From Glandiceps talaboti (lineage: Eukaryota; Hemichordata; Enteropneusta; Spengelidae), in NCBI RefSeq assembly GCF_964340395.1, contig NC_135569.1:7294540-7358539 (forward strand): a stretch of DNA of 64,000 nucleotides, written 5' to 3'. Positions 1 through 14,280 of this stretch are shown here, one piece after another. Each line of letters opens with the position of its first letter. The first letter of the stretch is position 1. The notes under the pieces are model-generated. The model worked only from the letters and a program-made list of their open reading frames with translations, was not told where the DNA came from and made no database searches. The translations under genes and the position numbers were made by a program.

Positions 1-3185
<3,185 letters not shown>

Positions 3186-3478
3186 TTTGGTATAACTTGG
3201 AGTGAACTTTGACCCCGATCAAATTTATATATGAACGTTGAGGTCCTACCCTGGACTCTATCAAGGTAGTCTATCTTGACTGAGGCCATGGGTCAGGCGA
3301 TGACATTGACCCAATCTAACAATCCAGAGGGTATTTTTTCTGCTGACGAGAAGAAAAATAATAGGCACTCCGTCTCAAGTTTTGGATTGTACCGTAAAAA
3401 GGCTTGACGTTTTACGACGATTATATTGATCACGCAAGTACTCAGTGTCGCAAAGATATCAAGAAAGACACTGACATG

Positions 3479-3484
3479 AATAAA
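3479..3484 (+). promoter_or_regulatory. Candidate polyadenylation signal of the first peptidase
   Basis: AATAAA lies about 290 nt after the stop codon at 3185. It is the first canonical hexamer downstream, so the 3' UTR probably ends shortly after it. Inferred from position and hexamer only. Confidence 0.4.
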
Positions 3485-3680
3485 ACATGGCATAAAATTG
3501 CCACACACCAGTACTTTATATATGTGTTACCATTTGGATTTGGGAAGAACATTCTCTGTTTGAGCTTTTCCTGGGTGCTCGTGTGTTCTCTCTGTATGAT
3601 GTCATAGTATGGTTAATGTGTTTGCGTGTATGGAACAGTTGTACTTAATAGCTATATCACTGTGGCAACATCATTTGGAA

Positions 3681-3779
3681 CACAGGCACTCGAATCAATG
3701 TGTATGATTTAAAAATAACAAGTATGTACGTACATATTTAAAAAAAATAACATCATACACATTGATTCGAGTGCCTGTG
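3681..3779. mobile_element. hAT-type MITE with 8-bp target site duplication
   Basis: A 99-bp element with perfect terminal inverted repeats of 28 bp (left CACAGGCACTCGAATC..., right ...GATTCGAGTGCCTGTG). It is flanked on both sides by ATTTGGAA (3673-3680 and 3780-3787). An 8-bp duplication fitting nTnnnnAn and CA..TG termini are hallmarks of hAT transposition. The interior is AT-rich and non-coding, so it must have been mobilised in trans. The perfect arms and duplication suggest a fairly recent insertion. Confidence 0.85.
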
Positions 3780-4077
3780 ATTTGGAACAGAAAGAATGAC
3801 TAGCAACAACACATCAACAGAGTTTTCATGACATTTCTTACCACCAGACTCGGGACATACACACCTCTCTTTTTGTAAGCCTCTCGTAAGGATGTAGAGT
3901 TGCGGTCACATCTACCACCAGACCAACTGCCTGTATTTCTACTCCATCACAACAGCAATGAATTTACGCACATTCAAAAAGAACAGTCTGTCAAATTTAT
4001 GGCTTTTAATGGTTATTTTTTTCTTTTTCATATTCAAATAAATTCATATCTCGATGGTTCTAGATATACTATCAAAC

Positions 4078-4107
4078 CATAGACCCTACTTACGTGTAGG
4101 GTCTATG
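4078..4107. repeat. Short perfect palindrome (CATAGACCCTAC hairpin)
   Basis: CATAGACCCTAC is followed by a 6-nt loop and GTAGGGTCTATG. Related palindromes occur at 60134-60163 and 63797-63821. Confidence 0.6.
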
Positions 4108-5029
4108 AGCAAACATGTCGAATTTTCTCTGGTATTACACTCTTAGAACTCAATGGGTCTGACCTACCCCTACACGAATAGAATAGTCCATAATGAAATA
4201 CGTACATGTGAATCGAACGAGAGTCGAACTATCTCGTTCATCTGGCATAATATATCGCTATGACATGACATGGTATCCTACTGTGCATCAAAAATGAATT
4301 AAAAAATCCACGAAAATTATGTCAAGACGGTGACTCTTTGCAGACGAGCATTAATGCCATTGTATACCTCTCCTACACCGTTTTGGAATCAGACTCCAGA
4401 AATCATTACCTTTTGAAAAAAATTACGAAAAAATTGCAAAAAACTTGAGTGCCAAACAACCCAGCGATTTGTTATTGGTTTGCCGGACTTCTTTTACATA
4501 AATTATCTCGTTTACAGGCGTTGGGTCGTTTTCAATTTCATCATATGACAAATATGAATATTGGTCATACCACTATTTATTTGCATAGCAACTTATTAAG
4601 CCATATGTTCAAGTCACTCGGCCTCTGGTAAAATAGAAATATCTGTGAAGAAATTCAATAGGTTCTGGTTAAAATGCTTAGATATTTATTACACCTTCCA
4701 TCACATTAGGTTTTCAAATCACTGAGTGGTTTCAAGTTGGCCCTACAACTGTTCCACTTCTCGTCGAGTTTACGTTTTTTAATCTTTTATGAAAACTCGT
4801 GACCAACGAAAATACCCGTATGTCATATCAAGGCGGCATCTTTAAGTTGCTGGAAGACGTATAGGAGCCATTTATCCATAAGTAGGCAGTACCCCCTAGA
4901 GTTGCAATTTACAACTTGGATAAGTTCGCACTTTCTCGGGTCAAGATAACCGCTGCTTTCCAAACGTCGTGTGTCGTCGTGCAGTGCGAGTCCGTTTATA
5001 AGCTCGAGTAAACCAGAGTTGTTCAAAGT

Positions 5030-5069
5030 TTCGCTCCTCAGATCTATTCACGGAGTAAGACAAGCGAAG
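5030..5069 (+). other. Candidate 5' UTR exon (weak)
   Basis: A TTTATAAG box at about 4995-5002 is followed some 30 bp later by non-repetitive sequence ending in a strong donor, AAG/GTAAGT, at 5070. The first coding exon of the second peptidase starts directly after a good acceptor (CAG at 17735-17737), so its 5' UTR exon must lie upstream. This site is one candidate, and nothing else links the two. Confidence 0.15.
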
Positions 5070-7584
5070 GTAAGTTTATCCCCACTTTAATACCTCTTGA
5101 TATGTGTAAAACTTTCACAACAACGCACGCGAGGAGAAATTTCCTAGCAAAGTTTGAGTTTGATTCTGTACGTTAGTGCGAGTGAGAGAGATGACTTTTA
5201 TAGTTTGCTGCGCTGAATGCCGCGAACAGAACACGTTTAGACTCGCATTTGTAACTATAGCACGCCGTTCTATCCAACGTTATAATACACTGAGTCATTA
5301 AAACGAAGTTATGACTGGCACCCGTCGAATTTTACACTAGATATAGGCAGAATATATGCTAACTTCTACTGGCATGAATAACTAATGAATGAATCGAGAT
5401 AAATTTAGATTATCTACAGCGAAGCGGTCCAAACACATAAAGCCCGCGGCAAGGTAGAATATATAAACAAGTGAACGGCTACAATATCTGAAAGGAATTT
5501 GTTATCAATTAATATTTGGCGAAGAGGAAGGGTTGGATTACTAGCGGTTCAACATCGTGACGTCATAAACGTCGAGGGAGGTAATCTGGGTGTATAACTG
5601 GTACACTTGGGGCAACGAGAACAACTGTGTTTCAATATATATTATACAAAGATGGTGACACAAAAACAATTACCGAAGTAAGTCCATTATCACTCGAAAG
5701 ATATGATGATAGCGGTGGAGTTAGTCGGTGTGGTAGAAATACATGTAAACAAGATATTTTTAGGGCAGCGGATTGGTTACTCTGATCTGGAAACGATAAT
5801 ATTACTTTGCGTATGGTAGTTACATCATAGTGTTATACAACCGTGACCGTTCGAGCTCCAGTTTTGAAAAGACATTTACTCCTTTATAATATTAAAACAT
5901 TCCCTACCATAGATTTTAAGCGTTCGTACCTCACTCCCTCTTTCTTTTTACTCCTGGTGAACAAAACAAATTTTATTACCACCCTGTAAGAGGAACATAT
6001 TACTCGTTGGAGAAATGTGAGGTAGAATAGCCAGATTAGGTCAACCTGCAAGTCAACGTAGATCTGTATCGTGTTGTGAAACATCCTAACATACTAATTA
6101 TGTGTGGTTCAATTTAATAATGTACAGAGAAACAAATACAAAAATATTTATAAATGTAGAGGGATACTAGCACAACACTCGAGAGACAATAAAATACAAG
6201 ACAAGACAAGACAAGACAAGACAAAATAAATACAAACAGCTTCCAAAAACAAAACACCTAACCCTAACCCCCAGGAAAAAAAACAGACGGAGGAGAGTAT
6301 TAAAGTGCACGCCCCCTGTGTGAACTAAGTAAGGGTTTACTACCAAACCAGAAAGACTATACAGTTTCAAATAAAGGCGACATGATGTTGTTTACATCTA
6401 ACACGACGTTTTTTTTGTTATCACATACACAAATAAAATACATTCACTGATAGCGCGTATACACATAAAATGTTACATTATATCACACCCTGAAAACAAA
6501 TAAACCGTTTTTTATTTGAATTTTCATTGTTTCATTTGACAGCCTGTTATTGATTTGTGTTAACAATGAGATAAAATGTATACTTTGTTGTGCTTGGTTG
6601 CTATACTAATGTGATTTTGCTGTATGTAATTTAGTTAAAACAAATTAACGTACACTTAGAACTTATAAATATCAATCATGCCTGACTGAAACTCTTGAGT
6701 CACTCTAGTTCGGTAGTAACTAAGTATATGCCGTCTTGGCTAGCCTATGGAATTTTAGGACATTGCAATTGCAGACTTATGTACGGAAAAAGATTACCCC
6801 TCTTCAAACATTAGAAAAACACCTTTTTTGTAACAGTTTAGAGTCGTTTCTCTCATCGTCGAAATTTTGGATATCAGTCCTTTTTACAACTTTATGGCGC
6901 GAAATGACGATACTACAGTACTGTGCACTGACCTTGCTTGCTTATCAGTCAAGTCACTTTTAAAAATCATGACGAATGGCTGTGAAATGTTTTATTGAGT
7001 GACTTATCTAAAAGTCAATCTAGAAAAAGTGAAACAACTGATTAACATGTTTACTTTGGCTTGTTCTATTTGTTTCTCACAGTGTACACTACATAATAAA
7101 CAAACATATTTGTATGTTAAATATACTTTAGACTAGAAATATGTATCTGTTTGTTCAAGTGATAACTGTACACCGCCTTGTAAATAACTATTCTGGTTTT
7201 TTTTTCACAATATTAGTCGACTTGTCGAAAACTCAGTTGAAAAGCACTACAACCAAGATCACGATTTTGTCTAAAATATAGTCTGCCCAACATCAATATA
7301 ATTGACTTAAAGTGTTGATTTTTACCTATATTTCAAACATCACCAGAAGTGAGAGCCTTGGCGCCTATATATAAGTCTGTAGAATTTGCAACTGTAACTG
7401 CAACATTGTGTCACTCGTGATAATTCATTTATCAGACACAACACTTTCACAACACTTTCAATACCAGAATATATTTGGTATCTGAGACAACGAACACAGT
7501 GTCTGAAGCATTAGTCAAAACAATGTCTTCATAAAATTAAACCACGTCTGTACTAAAGTGCTACATTGTAACTTTCGGTCTGTA

Positions 7585-7821
7585 CCAATCTGATTAAAAT
7601 CTGATGTGGTGAAAGCGGCTAAATGCTTTATTTACCTCTGTTTCCATCATTTTGTGTCGTTTTTTCCCCCCGAGTGATCGCGGCGCGCCGCCTTCCCAAG
7701 TAGTGCCTGAGATGGAAGGCGGCGATCACTCGGAACAAAAACAAACGACACAAAACGATGGAAAGAGAGGTAAATAAAGCATTTAGCCACTTTCACCACA
7801 TTAGATTTTAATCAGATTGGG
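7585..7821. mobile_element. Foldback MITE with TIRs of about 80 bp
   Basis: The arms starting CCAATCTGATTAAAATCT and ending in the reverse complement match over about 80 bp with few differences. A second internal stem (CCGAGTGATCGC against GCGATCACTCGG) surrounds a short loop. TA lies next to each end (offset by one G on the right), which would suit a TA target, but the duplication is not clear enough to assign a superfamily. No coding capacity. Confidence 0.7.
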
Positions 7822-8178
7822 TATGTACCAACTACAATTTATCATCGATGCCTTTTAAAATTTCTAGCGACGCTTCAAGCGGCAGTCAAAATAGAAACAA
7901 TAACGAGAGGTCCTGTCACGGTTCTAATGATGTACTTGCATGATAGTGAAACATGAACTTGAACTTTCTAGCCCCGTGATGGAGGTCTGATGACGTAGTT
8001 GCTGAACGTAGTATAATGGAATATTTAGCAAATATGATGTACATTAAGGGGGCTGAAAATATCATATCTCAGTATAAATGACCTTCAGTTGAACGCATCA
8101 GGTTGCAAGAACGTTGTCCGTGTGTGCTTCGTTGTATCGTATACCCTTGTACACCACCGCGCCGATTGATATGCCAAA

Positions 8179-8199
8179 TCTCGCGAGAATCTCGCGAGA
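8179..8199. promoter_or_regulatory. Two adjacent TCTCGCGAGA palindromes
   Basis: TCTCGCGAGA occurs twice with one base between copies. This 10-mer is a known metazoan promoter-associated CGCG element. In an AT-rich, gene-free stretch the doubled motif is conspicuous, but no transcript start is visible beside it. A single copy also lies at 52498-52507. Confidence 0.4.
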
Positions 8200-9679
8200 A
8201 TAATAGTTAAACGTAATAGGGGTTGTTTTGTTTACCAGGTCCTTATCATTTGTTTACTGATACATCCTTCTCAAAGTTATTAGCAGAAGTGGTCATTTAT
8301 CATAAAACACGGATTCAAATATTAAAACATTCTTCGTTGACCTACTTAATTCAAATTTTGACATTTTGTGAACAGAATATTCGATTACCGCCGCTGACAT
8401 ATAATCTTTGGCATATTGTTGATATCAAGTTACATATAAAGGAGGTAACTATCATGAGAAATTTGCAACGCCGGTGTTCTTTTCAGGCAGTAAAAAACTT
8501 CGCAAAAATATAGCCCGAAGAAAACGAAAATCATCTTGTAACAAGAATAAACTTATTTGTGATTTATTCGTGCTCGATATTGGGTTACACCACAGATCTC
8601 GAGTTTGTGATCGTAAAAACAGTACAATTCGCTGAAGTGATGACTGCAAGTGCTCTATGATGTAACATATCTTAAGTTAGAAATGGTATTTATCCATCAC
8701 ATTCATAGTATTACTAGTGCTAGTTGTGTTTGACTAATAATTGTCTACATGATATTGGCTTTAGTCGTCCATAAAAATTTAGTTTTAATGACTGCTTTCT
8801 GTATATGTACCACATTAACAACGAAGAAAATATATTTATAATTAGCATACACGATTACACCACATGCAGCCCCAGTTTCTGACTTAAGTTGACGAAGACG
8901 ACGATTTGAATGTTTTGGGATGTTTCGTCGTATACACTTACTATAGCAAACGAGCGAGGCATAGTTAGCCTGGTAAAATGGAGCTCTATATACTCCACTG
9001 ACAGATCTCTGTTTTAGCGCACTACTTCTGTATTTGACATCGGGTTGAATCCGAGCTATGCTGGAAAATACAAATTGATGATGAATATGAATCTGACTTC
9101 ATCAAATGTTAAGTGCCGTGGTTTAGTTTCATGTTCTACGTTGTTTCGCAATGACTCATAAAAAGTTAAAGTTTCTGAAGTTCAAGTTACACGCGATATA
9201 TGTGTCAACAATGCGACCAATTTCTATATTTATATAGGTAATAATTTGCTCTTATTAAGAAGAATGTATTGCACAGCGCATTGCAGTTTACTGTCCACTC
9301 AATCTATTTTATACAACCACCAATAAAGAAATTACATATGCTACACTTTAAGTTAGCAAAATTGAATATATACAGTTTCTTGCTACATTTTGTCAATTTG
9401 AAATTTACTAATGTTATCTGCATGCACGTCACAATAAATACGAACATTAAAACATTGTAATTGGTGCTTGCGTGTCTTCGTCTAGTTACAGTATATTTTA
9501 ATCATGTTTCTTTTCGTTGAGACTAGTAGGCTAACAATGCAACAATGTAGTCTAAACGCAACAATGTAGGCTACATGTAACAATGTAGGCTAGATGTAAC
9601 AAGAAATTACACTCCTGTTATCTTAAAGTAAAGGATGTATTCTTTCTTGTTGGTTTCTGCGTGGTTGTATGTGAATGAG

Positions 9680-9794
<115 letters not shown>

Positions 9795-10544
9795 GTGAAC
9801 AATATACAGTAACCTGCCACGCCGTGTTACGGTCTGAGATACAATAAGATGGACATTAATGAGATAACATAAGCCCAAGTATTCAATTGATGAGGTGTTA
9901 TATGTAGTAGCCCAGAGACGTGTTGTGATCCCGGTATTAGAAGCTACAATCCAAACCACCGTGAACGATAACTTTAGATAATGAGACCACAAGGTTTAAG
10001 GGTAGCTGTGTTGCGTATACATGTAGTCTGTGTTTGGGTATAATATTGTATTTACTTATTTGGTTGTTTCAACATCAAACCAACTCTGGTCCCACACATT
10101 TTCAATTGTGGTTAATGAGATTTTGAAAAACAAGCAAAATTTATCACAAAGATATTTTAAAACTATAGAGTTTTGTGTATTGCATTCTGTTCCATGTGAC
10201 CTCAATCCCACTTAAATGTCTTGACACCATGATAAGTCGAAGGTCGAATATTCAATAAAATAATATTTTGCATAATTCAGTTACAAGTTTTATGTACACG
10301 TCATAGGCAACGCACAGTTGACCTTTCGAATCATTCAGATATTTAATAGGTTTCAAATATGTATTAAGCTTTGTCTTTAATAATATGAAGACGCGTTGAT
10401 TGGTATAATTTCACAAAGCGGGAGGTAAAGCTAGTAATTCATCTCAACCAGTGTTATATATGGGCTGCGAGGTGTTATTATTTATTGTTTTTTTTGTCAA
10501 TGTAAACTTTTCGGGTAAACCTCATGTCACTATAATAAACAACT

Positions 10545-10610
10545 ACTGTACTGTACTGTACTGTACTGTACTGTACTGTACTGTACTGTACTGTACTGTA
10601 CTGTACTGTA
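10545..10610. repeat. (CTGTA)n pentanucleotide microsatellite
   Basis: About thirteen perfect tandem CTGTA units. Confidence 0.95.
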
Positions 10611-10884
10611 TAAAATGGTCTTGATACGTGGGGGTTGAGATTGATGCATCGCATGGTGATCGCATAAAACCCGTTAATAAAGCTGTACTAGGTGAAACTG
10701 GGACGTTCCCTGAAACTGTTTTGTTGGGTATAGTGACTTTACTCGTAGTTTTCACCACGAGATCTATTGCTTTGCGTGTAGGTAAACATATTTGTGTAGT
10801 ATTACACGTAGTACGGTGCAATATATCCAATCAGTTCCTCAAATGAATCATGATTCAACTTATTGCTGTACTTTTTAGACCAAA

Positions 10885-11242
10885 TACCAAAAGTTCCGGT
10901 TACCTGACCTAGATTTTCACGCCAACCCTAAACTTCTTTTACATATTTGAGGAAAAAAGGAAAAAATATCGCGAAAATTGTGAAATATTTAGTGGATGCG
11001 GACACAGACATCAACTGAAAAAAACAATATAAAACTGTTCTTCCAATCTGTAATGGCTGTACATCTGATGAGAAGAAGCCAATAATACAGAGAGACCATA
11101 TAGAAATCAACAGAAAACATAACTACCTGAACTAGACACTCATATATGAAAAAAAAATAAAATAAATAAAATAAAAAATCTACCTACCCCACCTAATTCG
11201 AAATTGAATATAATCGGAACCACAATTTTTTTTTACGCCTTA
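10885..11242 (+). mobile_element. Family A MITE, copy 1
   Basis: A repeat of about 360 bp bounded by GGTTCCGGTTACC-like and CGGAACC-like inverted ends. Inside it shares TATAAAACTGTTCTTCCAA and TGTAATGGCTGTACATCTGA with copies at 35118 (reverse), 40785 and 58268 (reverse). No ORF; inferred to be a non-autonomous DNA transposon. Confidence 0.75.
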
Positions 11243-11560
11243 TGGATAAAAGTAAACTTCTAATTGATATGTACAGTGTCTAATTTTCAGTCAACGTATT
11301 GTTGGTTCGTCTGATCGACAAAATAATACCTTGGCTATAGCAAGTGCAGGTTTGAGTAAGGCGATCGCCTCTTATATTACATTCCATTTAAATTAGTAGT
11401 ACTATAACTCAAGTACAAACTATTTCCCATGGGAATCACAGTTTCGACTTTCGTAGATAACCCAAACCCACAGTAAGTTGTTTATCGCTTCAAGTTCACA
11501 TAGGGTCAAAATAAACAACCTAACTTCCGGTTTGCTTTCTATATCAGCCGTCTGCGGCAT

Positions 11561-11642
11561 CGTCGTAAACCACAGCCTCTTTTACGGCACCGTCTAAAAC
11601 GCGCTGTCAATAGGTTATTTCGCAATGCCGCGGAAGAAATAA
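11561..11642 (+). repeat. Dispersed repeat, family G, copy 1
   Basis: Shares AAACCACAGCCTCTTTTACG and GCACCGTC, then a degraded GCCGCGGAAGAA-like end, with 28469-28540 in an intron of the second peptidase. Confidence 0.5.
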
Positions 11643-11956
11643 CAGCTCTGGTGTGCGAGAATGGTCTGCAGGTAACTTTAAGAAAATGACCTAATGACTA
11701 CTTAGTTACAGTCGTCATATGGATAGCAAATACGATATTTATTCGTAGTTTTCATTAATAAACAACTCTATTATGTTTTTCGTACTCCGAAAAAAATATT
11801 GTGAGAAAACATAGCCAAAATATGGGTTTGTAACAAAAAACGCTTTCTACATGACATCATTTTTAAAAACAGTTTCGTTTTTCCAATGTGTTGAACTTCT
11901 GATCACAGGCCTTGTCTATTGTTTTGCCTTTATTTTTCACGTAGAACAATCATACC

Positions 11957-12030
11957 ATTGAAAGTCACTTTAGTCATTAAAAATCTAAAATAAATACCAT
12001 TTTCTCATCCATATGGTCACTTTATATAAA
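11957..12030 (-). mobile_element. Family B MITE fragment, copy 1
   Basis: Contains AAATAAATACCATTTTCTCA followed by CATATGGTCACTTTA. This matches the right end of the family copies at 33601 and 58998 and the short copy at 53665. Confidence 0.55.
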
Positions 12031-12454
12031 GTAATAGCATAATTACAATCCGAATAATTCTAATCCTACGTCCCCAAGGGAAAAAAAACAGTATAAGGTA
12101 CCCTCCAGGGTCTACACTCAGCTAAAAGGGGGTTTCACACTGGACAGTATAGTCCGCTCTGGGACCGCTCTAACTTTTAGTTCCGCCAACCTAACAGTAC
12201 TGTGTGAAAGCGTTAGGGAGGTCATAGTTCACTTAGTTTAAGGCTGACCAAGTCCAGATTAAGTCCAGTCTGAACCAGATTGGTGAGGGCATTTTAATAT
12301 TGCTGAATTTACAGACACCATTTGAATAGTCCTGCTCACTTATAAGTGATTTAGGATGATGAGCACTTGAGATATGAAAGTCAAGCAGGTACTAAACATA
12401 TTATTTTATTTGACCACTTTCTTATTTTGATTATACAGGGACAATGTATACCCC

Positions 12455-12656
12455 CCAAATAATGATGAAATAATGATAAATCACCAAATAATGTTGCAAT
12501 AATGGTGTCCAAATAATGATTAAATAATAGTGTCCAAATAATGATGAAATAATGACAAAAATAATGCTGGGACCACCAAAATGATGATGAAACAAAGACT
12601 AAATATATATTTAATAATGGTGAAATCATAGTCAAAAAGACTAACTAAATAATGAA

Positions 12657-12692
<36 letters not shown>
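12455..12692. repeat. Degenerate AATAATGATGAA minisatellite followed by (CAA)n
   Basis: Variants of CCAAATAATGATGAAATAAT repeat for about 200 bp, then about eleven CAA units (12659-12692). The two long minus-strand frames here come from the repeat. Confidence 0.75.
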
Positions 12693-13962
12693 AATATGTA
12701 TAAAGTAATTCTATTTTGGTGATGATCTCAACCCATAACAAACACCACCTGCACAGGGGTCATTGTTCAATATTTCATATCTCATATTAGCGCAACCATC
12801 AATTGTTTGACCAATGAACTCAAATATTGACAAGTCACGCTATATGACGTCATACATCACGTGAGAATAAAATGCGTCATTGTTTTAAATACTATTTTGT
12901 ATTGTCACAAATTATGTACATTTACAGTGGAATACATCATATTGGTATATCTATCAATTTCGAAGGTGGAAGTCACTTACTTAATTCCGACTTCAGTTAG
13001 TTCAAATTTAATAAACTATTTTTTTGTGTGTAGGCCTATATAAATAGGAGTTTATCGTTTACTTTCCTGAACTGATATGTAAATCTGATGGTATGCAAAT
13101 ATCACCAGGAAGATTAAAGGTCCACTTCGGATTAGGATTAAAGTTAGGTTTAAAAGATAGTTCTCTGGCAGAACTATCGAAAAATGTCCTTATAGCTCCA
13201 ATGATAATATAACATTAATGCTGTGACTCAGGTTTCAAACACGGCCCTTTAAGAATATGTTATTTGAAGTGATGTTCTGTTGTTCATTGTCTAAACTTTA
13301 TTTATCATATTCGAATATCCCAAAGTTTCTATCTGTCCTCCCCAGTTGCCAAGGTAATAACCAATAATTAGGCGCAAATAAATATGTATTTCACTGTACA
13401 CATAATGGTAGCCTCAGTGCCCCGTTTTCTCTTTCTCGGGGATATTAAGCAACGTGTTTGCGGTAGTACATAGAACGGTTGAAGTTGTAAACACACGTGG
13501 AATTCACTGTCTTAGATGGCTTCAGAAGTGCGAAATGGTGTTCAGATGGGGCCGAGATACAACCTTTACAAACTCTCCTTGCTGCCTTCGCATATAGGCA
13601 ATTTGATACCCGATTGCGAAACTAGCGGTTTAAGACAGAATGTACAGTCACAATCAACGTGAGAAAAGCTGAATGTCAGAATTATTCAAATACCAAACAA
13701 TCCTAGGAATGCTGCAATGACTGTGTTTCATTCATGTAGTAAATTGCAAATGGAATATCGATGTAAGTCGCCGTTCCTATCTATGGACTGACAACTTGCA
13801 ATCTTCTGATTTACTGAAAACGCCTTCAACAAAAGAACAACTTTAGCACGGTACGCTGAGTTGATAAAATACAGTAACATTAACATTGTGTAATGGGAAA
13901 TGACTTAAAACACTCTACACTTCTAATTTTACTCAACGTATTCCCCTGTACCCTTGAATATC

Positions 13963-13968
<6 letters not shown>

Positions 13969-13999
<31 letters not shown>

Positions 14000-14169
14000 A
14001 CACACACACACACACATACACACACGCACGCACGCACGCACATACACAAGTACATACACGCGCCCCCCACACACATACACACATGCATATATACATACAT
14101 ACATACATACATACATACATACATACATACATACATACACACACATACATACACACACACATACATACA

Positions 14170-14200
<31 letters not shown>

Positions 14201-14280
14201 GTACATACATACATACATACATACATACATACATACATACATACATACATACATACATACATACATACATACATACATAA
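13969..14280. repeat. (CA)n/(CATA)n compound microsatellite
   Basis: CA dinucleotides and CGCA tetramers grade into more than 150 bp of CATA. Open frames on both strands are repeat artefacts. Confidence 0.95.

Noticed and set aside
4200-4250. tRNA-like box (GAATCGAAC) on either strand
   Set aside because: No cloverleaf or matching A box could be folded by eye.
6255-6275. CCTAACCCTAACC telomere-like motif
   Set aside because: Only two units; chance occurrence is likely.
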